Made by a program: the position numbers and the translations under genes | Notes under the pieces: generated by a model | The model's database searches: none | The model's input: the letters and a program-made list of their open reading frames with translations, nothing else | Told to the model about the DNA's origin: nothing | Shown here: piece after piece, positions 1-8,634 of the stretch | Position numbering within the stretch: position 1 is the first letter of the stretch | Layout of the letters: every line of letters begins with the position of its first letter | Assembly (NCBI GenBank): GCA_037479115.1 | Contig: JBBFLK010000004.1 | Location: 101,336-165,335, forward strand | Direction of reading: 5' to 3' | DNA: 64,000 nucleotides | From: Anaerohalosphaeraceae bacterium | Lineage (GTDB): Bacteria > Planctomycetota > Phycisphaerae > Sedimentisphaerales > Anaerohalosphaeraceae

Positions 1-666
1 TCACAGGGAGTTCTTGCCGGTTCCGCTGCGGCCTTCGGCCTTTCGGCGGCGGCACAGACGAACGAAACGGCTCCGCTGCGAATCATCGGCATCAGCTGCA
101 GCCCCCGCAAAGGCAAAACCACATCCAGAGCTGTTCAGATTGCCCTCGAGGCCGCCCAGTCCGTTTCCCCCCGCATTCAGACTCAGCTGATTGATTTGGG
201 CGAAATGACCGTCGGCGGCTGGCAGGGCGGCGCCACCCCGGAAACCCCGAAGGAAATCATCGATGATTACTCCAGCGAGGTGGAACCCCTGCTGGAAACG
301 CCGGGGCTGGGCGGGCTGATTATCGGGTCGCCGGTCTATTTCCGCACAATGAGCTCGCTGTGCAAGGCTCTGCTGGAGCGGATGGCTTCGCTGCGGACCC
401 CCAAATATTATCTGGCGGACCTGCCGGTCGGGGCGGTGGCCGTCGGCTCGTTCCGCAACGGCGGGCAGGAGCTGGTGATTGAACAGATTCACGCGGCGAT
501 GCTCTGTCATGAGGCGTTTATTGTCGGCGGCAAACCCAAAGGGCATCAGGGGGCTACACTTGTAAATGCCTACAACGACGACATCACCAAGGATGAAATC
601 GGCGTTCAGACCGCCAGACAGCTGGGGATTCGGGTTGCCGAGGCGGCCCTGAAGACCCGCGGCTGA
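1..666 (+). CDS. NAD(P)H-dependent FMN reductase-like flavoprotein, 5' partial
   Basis: The reading frame is open from the first base, so the start lies outside the window; 221 residues are visible. The first ~20 residues are an Ala/Gly-rich hydrophobic stretch ending in AAA, like the end of a Sec or Tat export signal, but any twin-arginine is cut off. Then comes a flavodoxin-like fold: a beta strand followed by SCSPRKGKTT (phosphate-binding loop) and GSPVYFRTMSSLCKALLERM, typical of NADPH-dependent FMN reductases. An internal ATG at 196 would remove the FMN loop and is unlikely to be the start. It ends 95 bp before arsR, whose own promoter lies between, so it is probably not part of the arsenic operon. 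Substrate unknown. Confidence 0.75.
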   Translation, partial: SQGVLAGSAAAFGLSAAAQTNETAPLRIIGISCSPRKGKTTSRAVQIALEAAQSVSPRIQTQLIDLGEMTVGGWQGGATPETPKEIIDDYSSEVEPLLETPGLGGLIIGSPVYFRTMSSLCKALLERMASLRTPKYYLADLPVGAVAVGSFRNGGQELVIEQIHAAMLCHEAFIVGGKPKGHQGATLVNAYNDDITKDEIGVQTARQLGIRVAEAALKTRG

Positions 667-698
667 CGGTCCATCCGGCCGACGTCTGAAAATCGGGC

Positions 699-726
699 TT
701 GACAAGGCAAACTTGTGCGGTATTAT
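699..726 (+). promoter_or_regulatory. Sigma-70-type promoter of the arsenic operon
   Basis: A perfect -35 TTGACA (699-704), a 16-bp spacer and a -10 TATTAT (721-726) lie 35 bp upstream of the arsR start codon. The -10 overlaps the inverted repeat that is the candidate ArsR operator. Confidence 0.75.
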
Positions 727-745
727 ATGCGTATATGTGCATATA
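724..745. promoter_or_regulatory. Candidate ArsR operator (inverted repeat)
   Basis: A perfect 7-bp inverted repeat, TATATGC (724-730) and GCATATA (739-745), separated by 8 bp. It overlaps the -10 element and the likely transcription start. ArsR/SmtB repressors typically bind AT-rich imperfect dyads here, so bound ArsR would block RNA polymerase. The role is inferred from position and symmetry. Confidence 0.7.
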
Positions 746-760
746 TACAGAAAGAACCGT

Positions 761-1126
761 ATGGAAAAAGAAGCGGCCTATCTGAAGGGATTGTCGGACC
801 CGATTCGCCTGCGGCTGGCGGTGATGCTGGCGGTTCGCGGGGAGCTGTGCGTCTGTCTGCTCGCGGAAGCCCTGCGCCAGCCCCAGTACAAAATCTCCCG
901 GCACCTGAGCATCCTGCGGCGTCAGGGAATCGTTGAAGTCCGGCGGCAGGGCACCTGGATGTACTACCGGCTGCGTCCGCCCGCCGGCCCGATGGAACGG
1001 TCCCTCCAAAACTGCCTGGCGGACTGCTTCCGGAGCCATCCGACGGTTCGGCAGGACCTTCAGCGGCTCGACAGGGCCCAATGCAGTCCGAACCCCTCAA
1101 AAAATGAAAGGAAGCAGCGGTCATGA
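761..1126 (+). CDS. arsR: ArsR-family As(III)-responsive repressor
   Basis: 121-residue ArsR/SmtB winged-helix protein. It starts SDPIRLRLAVML and carries ELCVCLLAEAL followed by QPQYKISRHLSILRRQGIV, the recognition helix region. Cys30 and Cys32 form the ELCVC metal-binding motif of arsenite sensors; further Cys residues lie near residues 86 and 90 (NCLADCF). ATG at 761 is chosen over a TTG at 713 because 713 would place the operator inside the coding region. Its stop overlaps the next ATG (ATGA), so translation of arsR and arsC is probably coupled. It should repress its own operon until arsenite binds. Confidence 0.9.
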   Translation: MEKEAAYLKGLSDPIRLRLAVMLAVRGELCVCLLAEALRQPQYKISRHLSILRRQGIVEVRRQGTWMYYRLRPPAGPMERSLQNCLADCFRSHPTVRQDLQRLDRAQCSPNPSKNERKQRS

Positions 1127-1578
1127 CGGCGTGTGGAACAAAACTTCGCATTCTCTTTCTTTGTACAGGCAATTCCTGCCGAAGCCAGATGGCCGAGGGC
1201 TGGGCCCGTCATCTCAAAGGCGGCTGTGTGGAGCCCTATTCGGCGGGCATCGAAACACACGGCTTAAATCCGCTGGCCGTCCGCGTGATGGCCGAAGCGG
1301 GCGTGGACATCTCCGCCCACCGCTCCAAGCACCTCGACGAGGTCCGCCATATTCCGTTCGACTATGTCATCACCGTCTGCGACCATGCCCACGAGCACTG
1401 CCCGCTGTTTCCCGGCAAAACCAAAATCCTGCATGTCGGGTTTGAAGACCCGCCGCGTCTGGCCAAAGCCGCCAAAACAGAGGAAGAAGCCCTGAACTGC
1501 TACCGCCGCGTGCGCGACCAAATCCGCGCCTTTGTCGAACAGATTCCCGACATCCTGACCCGGGGAGAACCCAAATGA
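1123..1578 (+). CDS. arsC: Arsenate reductase, thioredoxin-coupled type (first copy)
   Basis: 151-residue low-molecular-weight phosphatase-fold protein. The P-loop CTGNSCR gives nucleophile Cys14 and Arg20. The redox relay CDHAHEHCP supplies Cys86 and Cys93 with the six-residue spacing of the plasmid pI258-type ArsC, followed by GFEDPP, which matches the family's GFDDP. It reduces As(V) to As(III) using thioredoxin. It overlaps arsR and the second arsC by ATGA at both ends. Confidence 0.9.
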   Translation: MTACGTKLRILFLCTGNSCRSQMAEGWARHLKGGCVEPYSAGIETHGLNPLAVRVMAEAGVDISAHRSKHLDEVRHIPFDYVITVCDHAHEHCPLFPGKTKILHVGFEDPPRLAKAAKTEEEALNCYRRVRDQIRAFVEQIPDILTRGEPK

Positions 1579-2018
1579 AAAAAAAAGAACGCGTGCTGTT
1601 TTTCTGCAAACACAACTCCTGCCGGAGCCAGATGGCCGAGGCGTACTTGAAGAAACTGGCCTCCGACCGCTTTGAGGTCTTCAGCGCCGGTCTGTTCCCG
1701 GAAATGATTCATCCGTTCGTTGAGGTTGTGATGCAGGAGGACGGCGTGAGCCTCCGCGGCCAGACCGCCAAAAGCATCGACCTGTATCTGGGCAAACAGC
1801 CCCTGGACCACATTATTATCGTCTGTCAGGAAGGCGAGGCCGAGTGTCCCCGGCTGTATCCGTTTGCCCTGCATGTCGAGCGATGGCCGCTGCCCGACCC
1901 GGCAAGTGTACAGGGGGACAAGGAAACCATTCTGGCCGCCTTTCGCCAAACCAGAGAGGCCGTCAAGGAACACATAAAAAACTGGCTGAAAAAGAAAGCG
2001 GAAGAACAGCAGGCATGA
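1575..2018 (+). CDS. arsC: Second thioredoxin-coupled arsenate reductase-like protein
   Basis: 147 residues, same fold as the preceding gene but clearly divergent. P-loop CKHNSCRSQMAEA with Cys11 and Arg17; redox Cys84 and Cys91 with the same C-x6-C spacing (CQEGEAEC). All residues needed for arsenate reduction appear to be present, so it is a plausible active paralogue. Differences in the loop after the first Cys and around the second Cys pair suggest a different reductant or substrate range. Its ATG overlaps the stop of the first copy. Confidence 0.85.
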   Translation: MKKKERVLFFCKHNSCRSQMAEAYLKKLASDRFEVFSAGLFPEMIHPFVEVVMQEDGVSLRGQTAKSIDLYLGKQPLDHIIIVCQEGEAECPRLYPFALHVERWPLPDPASVQGDKETILAAFRQTREAVKEHIKNWLKKKAEEQQA

Positions 2019-2026
2019 GGTTTGTT

Positions 2027-2860
2027 ATGACAGAAACTTCCAAAGAAACCATTCGACAAACAGTTCGGCAGGAATATTCCAAAATCGCCAAAGGGCAGTC
2101 CTCCTGCTGCTGCGGCTGCACCCCCTCCGCCCAGCTGGCGCAGCATCTGGGCTATTCCGCGGATGACCTGGCTCTGCTGCCGGACGGCGCCAACCTCGGC
2201 CTGTCCTGCGGCAATCCGACGGCGCTGGCGGACCTGAAGCCCGGACAGGTTGTGCTGGACCTGGGCAGCGGCGGCGGAATCGACGTCTTCATCGCCGCCT
2301 CCAAAGTCGGCCCGACCGGCCGAGCCGTCGGCGTCGATATGACCCCGGATATGGTCAGCAAAGCCCGCGCCTCCATTCCCGCCTTCACACAAAAAACCGG
2401 ACTGTCCAATGTGGAGTTTCGGCTCGGCGAAATCGAGCATCTGCCCGTCGCCGACGGCACCGTCGACGTGGTTATCTCCAACTGCGTCATCAATCTGTCC
2501 CCCGACAAACAGCAGGTCTGGAATGAAATCGCCCGGGTTCTCAAACCCGGAGGCAAGGCCTGCATCTCCGACCTGGCCCTCCAGAAACCTCTGCCGGCGG
2601 AACTCGCCCGTTCGGCCGCCGCCTTGGTCAGCTGCGTGGCCGGAGCCGTTCCGGTCGAACAGACCCTCCAAATGGCCAAACAAGCAGGTTTGTGCAGTCT
2701 TCGCATTGAAAAACATCCCTACAGCATCGAACTGGCGGCTGACTGCAATGACCCGCTGTATCGGCAGGTCCGAGAAGCCCTGCCGCCGGGTGCCAAACTA
2801 AGCGATTACGTGATCAGCATCCATCTGACGGCCTTCAAACCTGCAGAAAAAGGATTATAA
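2027..2860 (+). CDS. arsM: Arsenite S-adenosylmethionine methyltransferase
   Basis: 277-residue class I methyltransferase. It has an early Cys cluster (QSSCCCGC), then Cys61 (LGLSCGNP), the SAM motif [13 protein letters not shown] at 76-88, Cys153 ([12 protein letters not shown]) and Cys203 (LVSCVAG). These three match the As(III)-binding cysteines of known ArsM enzymes. It methylates arsenite to methyl- and dimethylarsenicals. ATG 2027 has GAGG 6 nt upstream; an in-frame ATG at 2015 would overlap the arsC stop (ATGA) and is an equally coupled alternative. Confidence 0.9.
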   Translation: MTETSKETIRQTVRQEYSKIAKGQSSCCCGCTPSAQLAQHLGYSADDLALLPDGANLGLSCGNPTALADLKPGQVVLDLGSGGGIDVFIAASKVGPTGRAVGVDMTPDMVSKARASIPAFTQKTGLSNVEFRLGEIEHLPVADGTVDVVISNCVINLSPDKQQVWNEIARVLKPGGKACISDLALQKPLPAELARSAAALVSCVAGAVPVEQTLQMAKQAGLCSLRIEKHPYSIELAADCNDPLYRQVREALPPGAKLSDYVISIHLTAFKPAEKGL

Positions 2861-2861
2861 A

Positions 2862-4064
2862 ATGAATCGGCAAACTGTTGTTCAAAAAAAGGAAAAGGGA
2901 TTAAACATCTTCGAAAAATATCTGACCGTGTGGGTGATTCTCTGCATTGCCGGCGGGATTGGGCTGGGCAAAGCGGCGCCCGGCCTGGCCAAAACGCTCG
3001 ACGGCATGGCCGTGTACGTCAATCAGGCGCCGGTCATTTCCATCCCGATTGCCGTGTGCCTGTTTTTTATGATGTACCCGATTATGGTCAAGATTGACTT
3101 TGCCGAGGTGCTCAAAGCCGGCAAAAGCATCAAACCCGTCGCCCTGACCCTGTTCGTCAACTGGGCGATTAAGCCGTTTACGATGTACGCCATCGCCCTC
3201 TTTTTCTTAGGCACGCTCTTTTACGGCTTCATCGGGCCGGACGCTGTGGACCTCGTCAAGATGCCCTTCGGGCTGGATTTGCCGGTCGGCGCCCAGTACG
3301 GCGTCGGCACCGTCGTGCTCGAAAACGGCGTCAAGATGCTTCAGGTGCCGCTGTGGCGCAGCTATCTGGCCGGCTGCATCCTGCTGGGCATCGCCCCCTG
3401 CACGGCGATGGTGCTGGTCTGGGGCTATCTGGCCAAAGGCAATGACGGGCATACGCTGGTGATGGTGGCGATAAATTCGCTGACGATGCTGGTTCTGTAC
3501 GGCCCGCTGGGCGGCTTCCTCCTGGGCGTCGGCAAGCTGCCGGTTCCCTGGCAGGCCCTGCTGCTGTCCATCGCCGTCTATGTCGCCCTGCCGCTGGCCG
3601 CCGGTTTCTTCTCCCGCCGGTGGATTCTGGCCCGCAAGGGTCCCGAATGGTTCGAAACCAGATTCCTGCATATCCTCACGCCGATTACCATCGTTGCTCT
3701 GCTGCTGACGCTGGTGCTGCTGTTTTCCTTCAAGGGCGACACCATTCTGAATAATCCTCTGACGATTCTGTGGATTGCTGTTCCGCTGTTTCTCCAGACC
3801 TGTCTGATTTTCGCAGTGGCCTATGCGCTGGCGCGCTGGCTGAAGCTGAATTATGCGGATGCGGCGCCGTCGGCGATGATTGGGGCCAGCAACCATTTTG
3901 AAGTGGCGATTGCCACGGCGACGATGCTCTTCGGTCTGTCCTCCGGCGCGGCGCTGGCCACGGTAGTCGGCGTGCTTATCGAAGTGCCGGTGATGCTGAT
4001 GCTGGTCAAAATCTGCCTGAAAACGCAGCACTGGTTCCGGCCCGCCGTCGTAGAAACCCGATAG
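2862..4064 (+). CDS. acr3: Acr3-type arsenite efflux permease
   Basis: 400-residue polytopic membrane protein of the BART superfamily, with about ten hydrophobic segments. It carries the Acr3 signature [18 protein letters not shown] (conserved Cys in the fourth helix) and [38 protein letters not shown] near the C-terminus. It exports arsenite using the proton motive force. The start is one base after the arsM stop. No arsA ATPase is present. Confidence 0.92.
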   Translation: MNRQTVVQKKEKGLNIFEKYLTVWVILCIAGGIGLGKAAPGLAKTLDGMAVYVNQAPVISIPIAVCLFFMMYPIMVKIDFAEVLKAGKSIKPVALTLFVNWAIKPFTMYAIALFFLGTLFYGFIGPDAVDLVKMPFGLDLPVGAQYGVGTVVLENGVKMLQVPLWRSYLAGCILLGIAPCTAMVLVWGYLAKGNDGHTLVMVAINSLTMLVLYGPLGGFLLGVGKLPVPWQALLLSIAVYVALPLAAGFFSRRWILARKGPEWFETRFLHILTPITIVALLLTLVLLFSFKGDTILNNPLTILWIAVPLFLQTCLIFAVAYALARWLKLNYADAAPSAMIGASNHFEVAIATATMLFGLSSGAALATVVGVLIEVPVMLMLVKICLKTQHWFRPAVVETR

Positions 4065-4080
4065 AAAGGAAACGGAACCA

Positions 4081-4494
4081 ATGAAGCAGAAAAACTCTGT
4101 GTGGCTGGTCATAGCGGCGGCCCTGGCATTGCTTTTGGCTGTTCAGTTTATCCAGACCCGCCGCTACCAGACCCAGACTGAGAACTTTCCGGATGACTCC
4201 ATCGTCGGACAGGGCAGACCGGTACTCGTGCAGATTACGTCGGCCTCCTGCATTTACTGCCGGCGGATGATGCCGACCCTGACGGAACTGGCCCGGACAC
4301 ACGCCCCGCACTTTGCGATTGCACTGGTCTCGCTGGACCGACAGCCCCAGGCAGGCCGAAAATACGAGGTGCAGGCCCTTCCGATGCAGATTTTCTACGA
4401 TGCGCAGGGAAACGAACTGTCCCGCCATGTCGGCGCGATGAGCCGCGAGGAAATCCTGAATCAATGGCGGCAGGCAGGGCTGGCGATTCCGTAG
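4081..4494 (+). CDS. Membrane-anchored thioredoxin-like protein
   Basis: 137 residues: an N-terminal membrane segment (residues 7-22), then a thioredoxin fold with active site CIYC (57-60) and the cis-proline region ALPMQIFY. AAAGGAAA precedes the ATG. It is the last gene of the arsenic operon, so it may recycle the two ArsC proteins; however the anchor topology would place the active site outside the cytoplasm, where ArsC is not. A thiol role in the periplasm is equally possible. Confidence 0.8.
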   Translation: MKQKNSVWLVIAAALALLLAVQFIQTRRYQTQTENFPDDSIVGQGRPVLVQITSASCIYCRRMMPTLTELARTHAPHFAIALVSLDRQPQAGRKYEVQALPMQIFYDAQGNELSRHVGAMSREEILNQWRQAGLAIP

Positions 4495-4500
4495 CCGTTT

Positions 4501-5427
4501 TTATTCCCGCCGCTGCTGCTGACGCAGATAATCCACCGGCGCCCGGTCATCCGTCAGCACACGGGCCTGCGGGTCCGGCTTCAAATCCGGACGAAAACAG
4601 CGGGCGATGGCCGGAAGACTGAACGCAAACTTATGCCGCTCCTGCAGCATTCGGGCCCGCTCCAGAAACGCCGCTCCCTGCGGCGTCTGCACCTGAGCCC
4701 CCGGCGAAATCAGAATCGCATTGCCGCTCGTGCGTCCCAGAAAGACATCGCAGCGGTCAAACACCTTCAGAAACGTCACCCATTCCGCATCAAAGAGCTG
4801 GTTGTCATAGAAGACGTTGGCCGCCACAACCCCCGTCGGCGACAGGACGCCCTTGACCTCCTCCAGAAATTCGCGCGTCATCAGATGAAACGGGATATAG
4901 TCCCCGTTGAAGGCGTCCAGCACAATGATGTCATACTGCGGAGGATTGGGGCGGCGGAGCCGCTTTTTGATGAACATCCGCCCGTCATCCACATAGACCT
5001 TCAGTTTGTCATCTTCCGCAAACGCAAAGAACTCTTTGGCCAGCGGCGGGATGGCCTCGTCGATTTCCACGACATCAATTTGGGCCTGCGGAAAATAGAA
5101 ACGAAAATCGCGCGGGATGACCCCTCCGCCCAGTCCGAGAACCAGAATCGAGTTGGGCTCCGGCACATACAGAAGCGAAGCATAAACCAGTTTGGTGTAT
5201 TCGAGCTGATGATGCCGCAGATCGTTCAAATCGACCTGCGTCTGAATCGGCACAGCGGCCCGCCGCCCGAACCGCAGCGTCACCACAGAGTCCTTTTGAT
5301 ACACAAAAATCGTATTGTACAGCGACTCTTTGCGGGCGGCCAGACGGCCCCATTCCTCCGGAGCCGCCGCAGACAGCACGGAAAGAAACAGAAAAACAGC
5401 CGGAAAATCCCATCGTTTTTTACGCAT
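4501..5427 (-). CDS. Spermidine synthase-like methyltransferase-fold protein
   Basis: 308 residues with an N-terminal hydrophobic segment. The core shows VLGLGGGVIPRDF (nucleotide-binding loop), DVVEIDEAIPPLA, DDGRMFI and YDIIVLDAFNGDYIPFHLMTREFLEEV, the polyamine synthase layout. The C-terminal VLTDDRAPVDYL motif is also typical. Family members fused to membrane domains often do not make spermidine, so the substrate is open. Its start overlaps the upstream membrane-protein gene by 8 bp and together they resemble a fused MFS-spermidine synthase that is split in two. Confidence 0.75.
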   Translation of the reverse strand: MRKKRWDFPAVFLFLSVLSAAAPEEWGRLAARKESLYNTIFVYQKDSVVTLRFGRRAAVPIQTQVDLNDLRHHQLEYTKLVYASLLYVPEPNSILVLGLGGGVIPRDFRFYFPQAQIDVVEIDEAIPPLAKEFFAFAEDDKLKVYVDDGRMFIKKRLRRPNPPQYDIIVLDAFNGDYIPFHLMTREFLEEVKGVLSPTGVVAANVFYDNQLFDAEWVTFLKVFDRCDVFLGRTSGNAILISPGAQVQTPQGAAFLERARMLQERHKFAFSLPAIARCFRPDLKPDPQARVLTDDRAPVDYLRQQQRRE

Positions 5428-6061
5428 GCTTTTTCCTCCGCACCAGGGCCGTAAAAAGTACGGCCGTTCCCAGCAGGGCCAGAATCAGGCCGGAAATCGA
5501 CAGGACCAGACGCATCGAATACAGAATCAGATAAAAGGCCGTCACCACACAGCCCGCAAAACTGGCAATCGTGGAAAGGGCCATCACCACACCGGCACTG
5601 ACCCCCGCTTCCTCCGGCCGCTGCGTCAGCCAGCGGACCACCGTCGGAGACACCGTCCCCAGAAAGGTCGTCGGCACGGCAAACAGTGCCAGCGCCGCCA
5701 GCAGCGAACCCCATTTTTCATCCAGTCCCCAATCGAAAATCCTCTCGCACACCGGACCGGTGAAAAACGGCAGAACAGCCGTCCAGACGCCCGCCAGCAG
5801 GATAAAAACACCCAGCAGAATGCCGCTGTTTTTTTGAGCCGACAGCCGTCCCCCCAGCAGATACCCTACGGACAAGCTCAGCAGAAAGGTGCCGATGACG
5901 CTGCCGGTAACCACATACACGGCGCTGCCGAAATAAGGGGCCAGCATCCGCACCCCCAGAATCTCCAGCTCCATCACGAACCAGCCGCACAGACAGGCGA
6001 CCAAAACGGCCGCCGCCGTGCGGGTTTTCTGCCTGGCTGTCCTGTCCGGATTCGGTTCCAT
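5420..6061 (-). CDS. Polytopic membrane protein, partner of the spermidine synthase-like gene
   Basis: 213 residues with about six membrane segments. CGWFVMELEILGVRMLAPYFGSAVYVVTGSVIG is the N-terminal signature of spermidine synthase-like transporter domains. ATG 6061 is chosen because a candidate promoter lies just upstream; an in-frame ATG at 6148 would sit before that promoter. It overlaps the next gene by 8 bp, implying coupling. Confidence 0.7.
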   Translation of the reverse strand: MEPNPDRTARQKTRTAAAVLVACLCGWFVMELEILGVRMLAPYFGSAVYVVTGSVIGTFLLSLSVGYLLGGRLSAQKNSGILLGVFILLAGVWTAVLPFFTGPVCERIFDWGLDEKWGSLLAALALFAVPTTFLGTVSPTVVRWLTQRPEEAGVSAGVVMALSTIASFAGCVVTAFYLILYSMRLVLSISGLILALLGTAVLFTALVRRKKHA

Positions 6062-6109
6062 TTGAAGCGGATGAAAAAGGTGGTAGTGTTTCCGCCGCCG
6101 ACGCTCGAC

Positions 6110-6137
6110 ATTATAAGGACTTATTGCGGCTCGGCAA
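6110..6137 (-). promoter_or_regulatory. Candidate promoter for the membrane/spermidine-synthase-like pair
   Basis: On the minus strand, a perfect -10 TATAAT (6115-6110) with a 16-bp spacer to a -35-like TTGCCG (6137-6132). It lies about 50 bp before the ATG at 6061. Confidence 0.5.
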
Positions 6138-6204
6138 TGTTTTTCCAAAATTGGATATTTTCGACACTTTCGGCTTCGGTATGTCGTTAAATCTTTTTTC
6201 CTGC

Positions 6205-6233
6205 TTGTCTTCCGGGGAAAAACCTGATAAAGT
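6205..6233 (+). promoter_or_regulatory. Weak candidate promoter for the ferritin-like gene
   Basis: TTGTCT (6205-6210), 17-bp spacer, TAAAGT (6228-6233), about 60 bp upstream of the ATG at 6295. Both hexamers match consensus at only four positions. Confidence 0.3.
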
Positions 6234-6294
6234 AACCCTCTGAAATCGAAAATTCAGAAACGGAACAAACCGGAAGCGGCGGACCGAGGCGATT

Positions 6295-6780
6295 ATGCTC
6301 AAATTTCGCACATTCGACGAGGTATTGGACTTTGCAATCATCCAGGAAAAAGCGGCCCAGCAGTTCTATGCCAAGCTGGCTCAGGATGTGCAGGACCCCG
6401 CCGTCAAAGACTTTTACCGTCAGCTGATTACCGAAGAAAAAGAGCACGAAAAACGCCTGATGTCTCTGAAGGGGTATGCGTATGCCTTCCGGGAGCCGGA
6501 CCTGCGCGATTTGTCGGAGAGCGGCTATCTGGATGCGATGCCGGTGCCGGAGAACGTGACAATCCGGGAGGCCGTGGACTTTGCCATCCGCAAAGAACGT
6601 TCTGCCGAGCATTTATATTCTTTGTTGGCCGATTTGGCCCCGCAGGAAGAGCTCGAACAGCTCTTTCGAATGCTCTCCGAGCAGGAGCTTCATCACCGGA
6701 CGGCCTTTGAAAAAAAACGACTCCTGCTCGATAAAAAGGACGCATCGGCGTCTTCGAGCGACCCAAAAAGCCCTGAATAA
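6295..6780 (+). CDS. Ferritin-like / rubrerythrin-type diiron protein
   Basis: 161 residues of four-helix-bundle type. Two helix pairs carry the carboxylate/histidine ligands: FAIIQEKAAQQFY with ITEEKEHEKRL, and FAIRKERSAEHLY with SEQELHHRTAF. This is the rubrerythrin diiron domain without the C-terminal rubredoxin knuckle. A role in peroxide or iron handling is likely. The tail is Ser/Lys-rich and disordered. Confidence 0.75.
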   Translation: MLKFRTFDEVLDFAIIQEKAAQQFYAKLAQDVQDPAVKDFYRQLITEEKEHEKRLMSLKGYAYAFREPDLRDLSESGYLDAMPVPENVTIREAVDFAIRKERSAEHLYSLLADLAPQEELEQLFRMLSEQELHHRTAFEKKRLLLDKKDASASSSDPKSPE

Positions 6781-6782
6781 AC

Positions 6783-6812
6783 TTGACACCGGCGAAAGAA
6801 AACCGGTACGAT
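6783..6812 (+). promoter_or_regulatory. Promoter of the coiled-coil lipoprotein gene
   Basis: Perfect TTGACA (6783-6788), 18-bp spacer and TACGAT (6807-6812), 44 bp before the GTG start at 6856. The -35 begins three bases after the upstream stop codon. Confidence 0.6.
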
Positions 6813-6855
6813 GGGGGAGTTTAGGCCCGAACAATCTGTTTTCAGGAGAGAAACG

Positions 6856-8607
6856 GTGAAAGCGTGCATCGGAACGGCGCAAACGCTGATTTTGTCGGCA
6901 GTTCTGTTCGGTCTGGCGGGCTGTTCAGACGACCCGGCTCATCAGGCCCAGAAGAAAATCCACCAAAAGACGGAAGCGGCGGCGGCGGTGCTGACCTTTG
7001 AGGGAAATCCGGAAAAGGCCAAAGCACAGTTGAACCAGGCCCTGTCGGTCGGCGGCACTCCGGCGGTTCGAGAGCCCGCTTATCTGGCCCTGGGCAATCT
7101 GGAGCTGGCGGAGCTTCACCGGCAGGCCGCCCAGCTGGATGCCGCCAAACGGCCCGTCACAGACACGCTGATTTCTCTGGCTGACCAGGTTCGGCGAACC
7201 GGAAAACTCCGCACCCAGCTTCAGGGCGTCTCCCGCACGCTCGATTCCGGAGAAAAGGAGATAGCAGAGCTGGAGCAGGCCCTGGCAGGCGGCGGACCGG
7301 CGGGCGAAGGGCTGCTGCGGGAACTGGACAAGGCCCGCGAGGAGCTGGCCGCTCTGGCGGCTCAGCGCCAGCAGTGGGCGGCCAAAGCCGACGCAGCGGA
7401 TGAGCAGCTTTCGCTTCTTCAGGCCCAGGCGGATGAACGCTTTCGCGAAGCCAAACTGGCCCAGGGGCCGCGAAAAACGGACCTGGAAAAGGCCGGCTAT
7501 GATATTCTGCTCAGGAAAAAAGATTTTTATTCCGCCAAGCAGGAGGCCCTTACCCAACTCGACATGACCGAGCGGCAGATAGCGTTGGTTCAGCCCCGGG
7601 TTGAACGTCTGGCTGCTGGGGTGGAGGAGATACGCACGAAAATCCAGGCCCTTCGCCAATCCGAGCAGCTCCGGCAGCTGCGGGAGACCCAGCAGCAGCT
7701 GACCGCGCAGATTCAGCAGGAGTTCGGCGTCCTTCGTCAGTTGGTTGCCCGGCTGCGGGAGCAGACGGCGGCTTGTCAGCGGCAATACGAGCAGATTCAG
7801 GCGAATGTCGAAACCGTGCTCCAGACGTATCAGCGGGTTCAGACACGCGCCTCGATGCCCACCGTGCTCTATAAGACGGCCCAGGTGCAGGCCTTCTCCG
7901 GACAGATGGCCGCAAGCCGGCTTCAGTTTGAATTAACGGTCAGTCTGGCTGTTGAAGGGCTCCTGGCGGCCTCCGCCGGAGATGCCGAGATCGAAGCTCT
8001 GCTCCGGGAGGGCATGCTGACGGTGGCGGAGGATGAATGGTTCAGCAAAGCGGCCGCCGCATTCGACGAGGCGGACAAAACCTTTGAGCAGGCCCTGGCC
8101 GAAGGCCGTTCGCTCAGCGGGGAAGCCGCCCGGCAGTTCGCCGTGCATGTCACCTCCAGCCGGCTGCTCAATCTTCACTCCAAAATGAAACTGGCCGATT
8201 CCCTGAATCGGTTTGAAATGGCCGATGCCGTCGAATCCGCCTTAAAAGAGCAGATGCAGAAGGCCGCCGAGCTGGGACCGATTTTTACCCAGTCGGAAAC
8301 GGCGCGGCTTCTGGAAAAGGGCCTGAATTATCAGCCCCGGATGCCTTATGACACCGAACTGTATTTTGAATCGCTTCGTCCGCAGCTGAGTGCCTGGAGA
8401 CAGGTGCAGGGCACCCCGCAGCAGCGGGAGCAGGCGGCTCGACAGGCCGTCGCAATGATCGAACAGCTCGAGGCCGGCGCGGATGAAAAGCTTCTTCGCC
8501 TGCTTCAGGCCGAAAAACAGACCATTCAGGCGGCCATTGAGCGGGGATTCGAAGAGCCGGCTCCGTCGGCGGTTCCTTCTCCGTTCGGAGAGCCCAATCA
8601 GCGTTAA
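6856..8607 (+). CDS. Large coiled-coil lipoprotein of unknown function
   Basis: 583 residues. The GTG start has AGGAGAG 5 bp upstream and gives a lipoprotein signal ending in LAGC (lipidation Cys about residue 23). The remainder is almost entirely Gln/Glu/Ala/Leu-rich helix; residues ~100-330 show strong heptad-like patterning (AELEQALAGG, QTAACQRQYEQIQ). The N-terminal part after the lipid site resembles TPR-like pairs (AYLALGNLELAEL). No catalytic motif was recognised. It has its own promoter and precedes the PTS IIA-like gene by 27 bp. Confidence 0.7.
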   Translation: MKACIGTAQTLILSAVLFGLAGCSDDPAHQAQKKIHQKTEAAAAVLTFEGNPEKAKAQLNQALSVGGTPAVREPAYLALGNLELAELHRQAAQLDAAKRPVTDTLISLADQVRRTGKLRTQLQGVSRTLDSGEKEIAELEQALAGGGPAGEGLLRELDKAREELAALAAQRQQWAAKADAADEQLSLLQAQADERFREAKLAQGPRKTDLEKAGYDILLRKKDFYSAKQEALTQLDMTERQIALVQPRVERLAAGVEEIRTKIQALRQSEQLRQLRETQQQLTAQIQQEFGVLRQLVARLREQTAACQRQYEQIQANVETVLQTYQRVQTRASMPTVLYKTAQVQAFSGQMAASRLQFELTVSLAVEGLLAASAGDAEIEALLREGMLTVAEDEWFSKAAAAFDEADKTFEQALAEGRSLSGEAARQFAVHVTSSRLLNLHSKMKLADSLNRFEMADAVESALKEQMQKAAELGPIFTQSETARLLEKGLNYQPRMPYDTELYFESLRPQLSAWRQVQGTPQQREQAARQAVAMIEQLEAGADEKLLRLLQAEKQTIQAAIERGFEEPAPSAVPSPFGEPNQR

Positions 8608-8634
8608 CCTAATCCACAGGACCCAAACAGAAAA

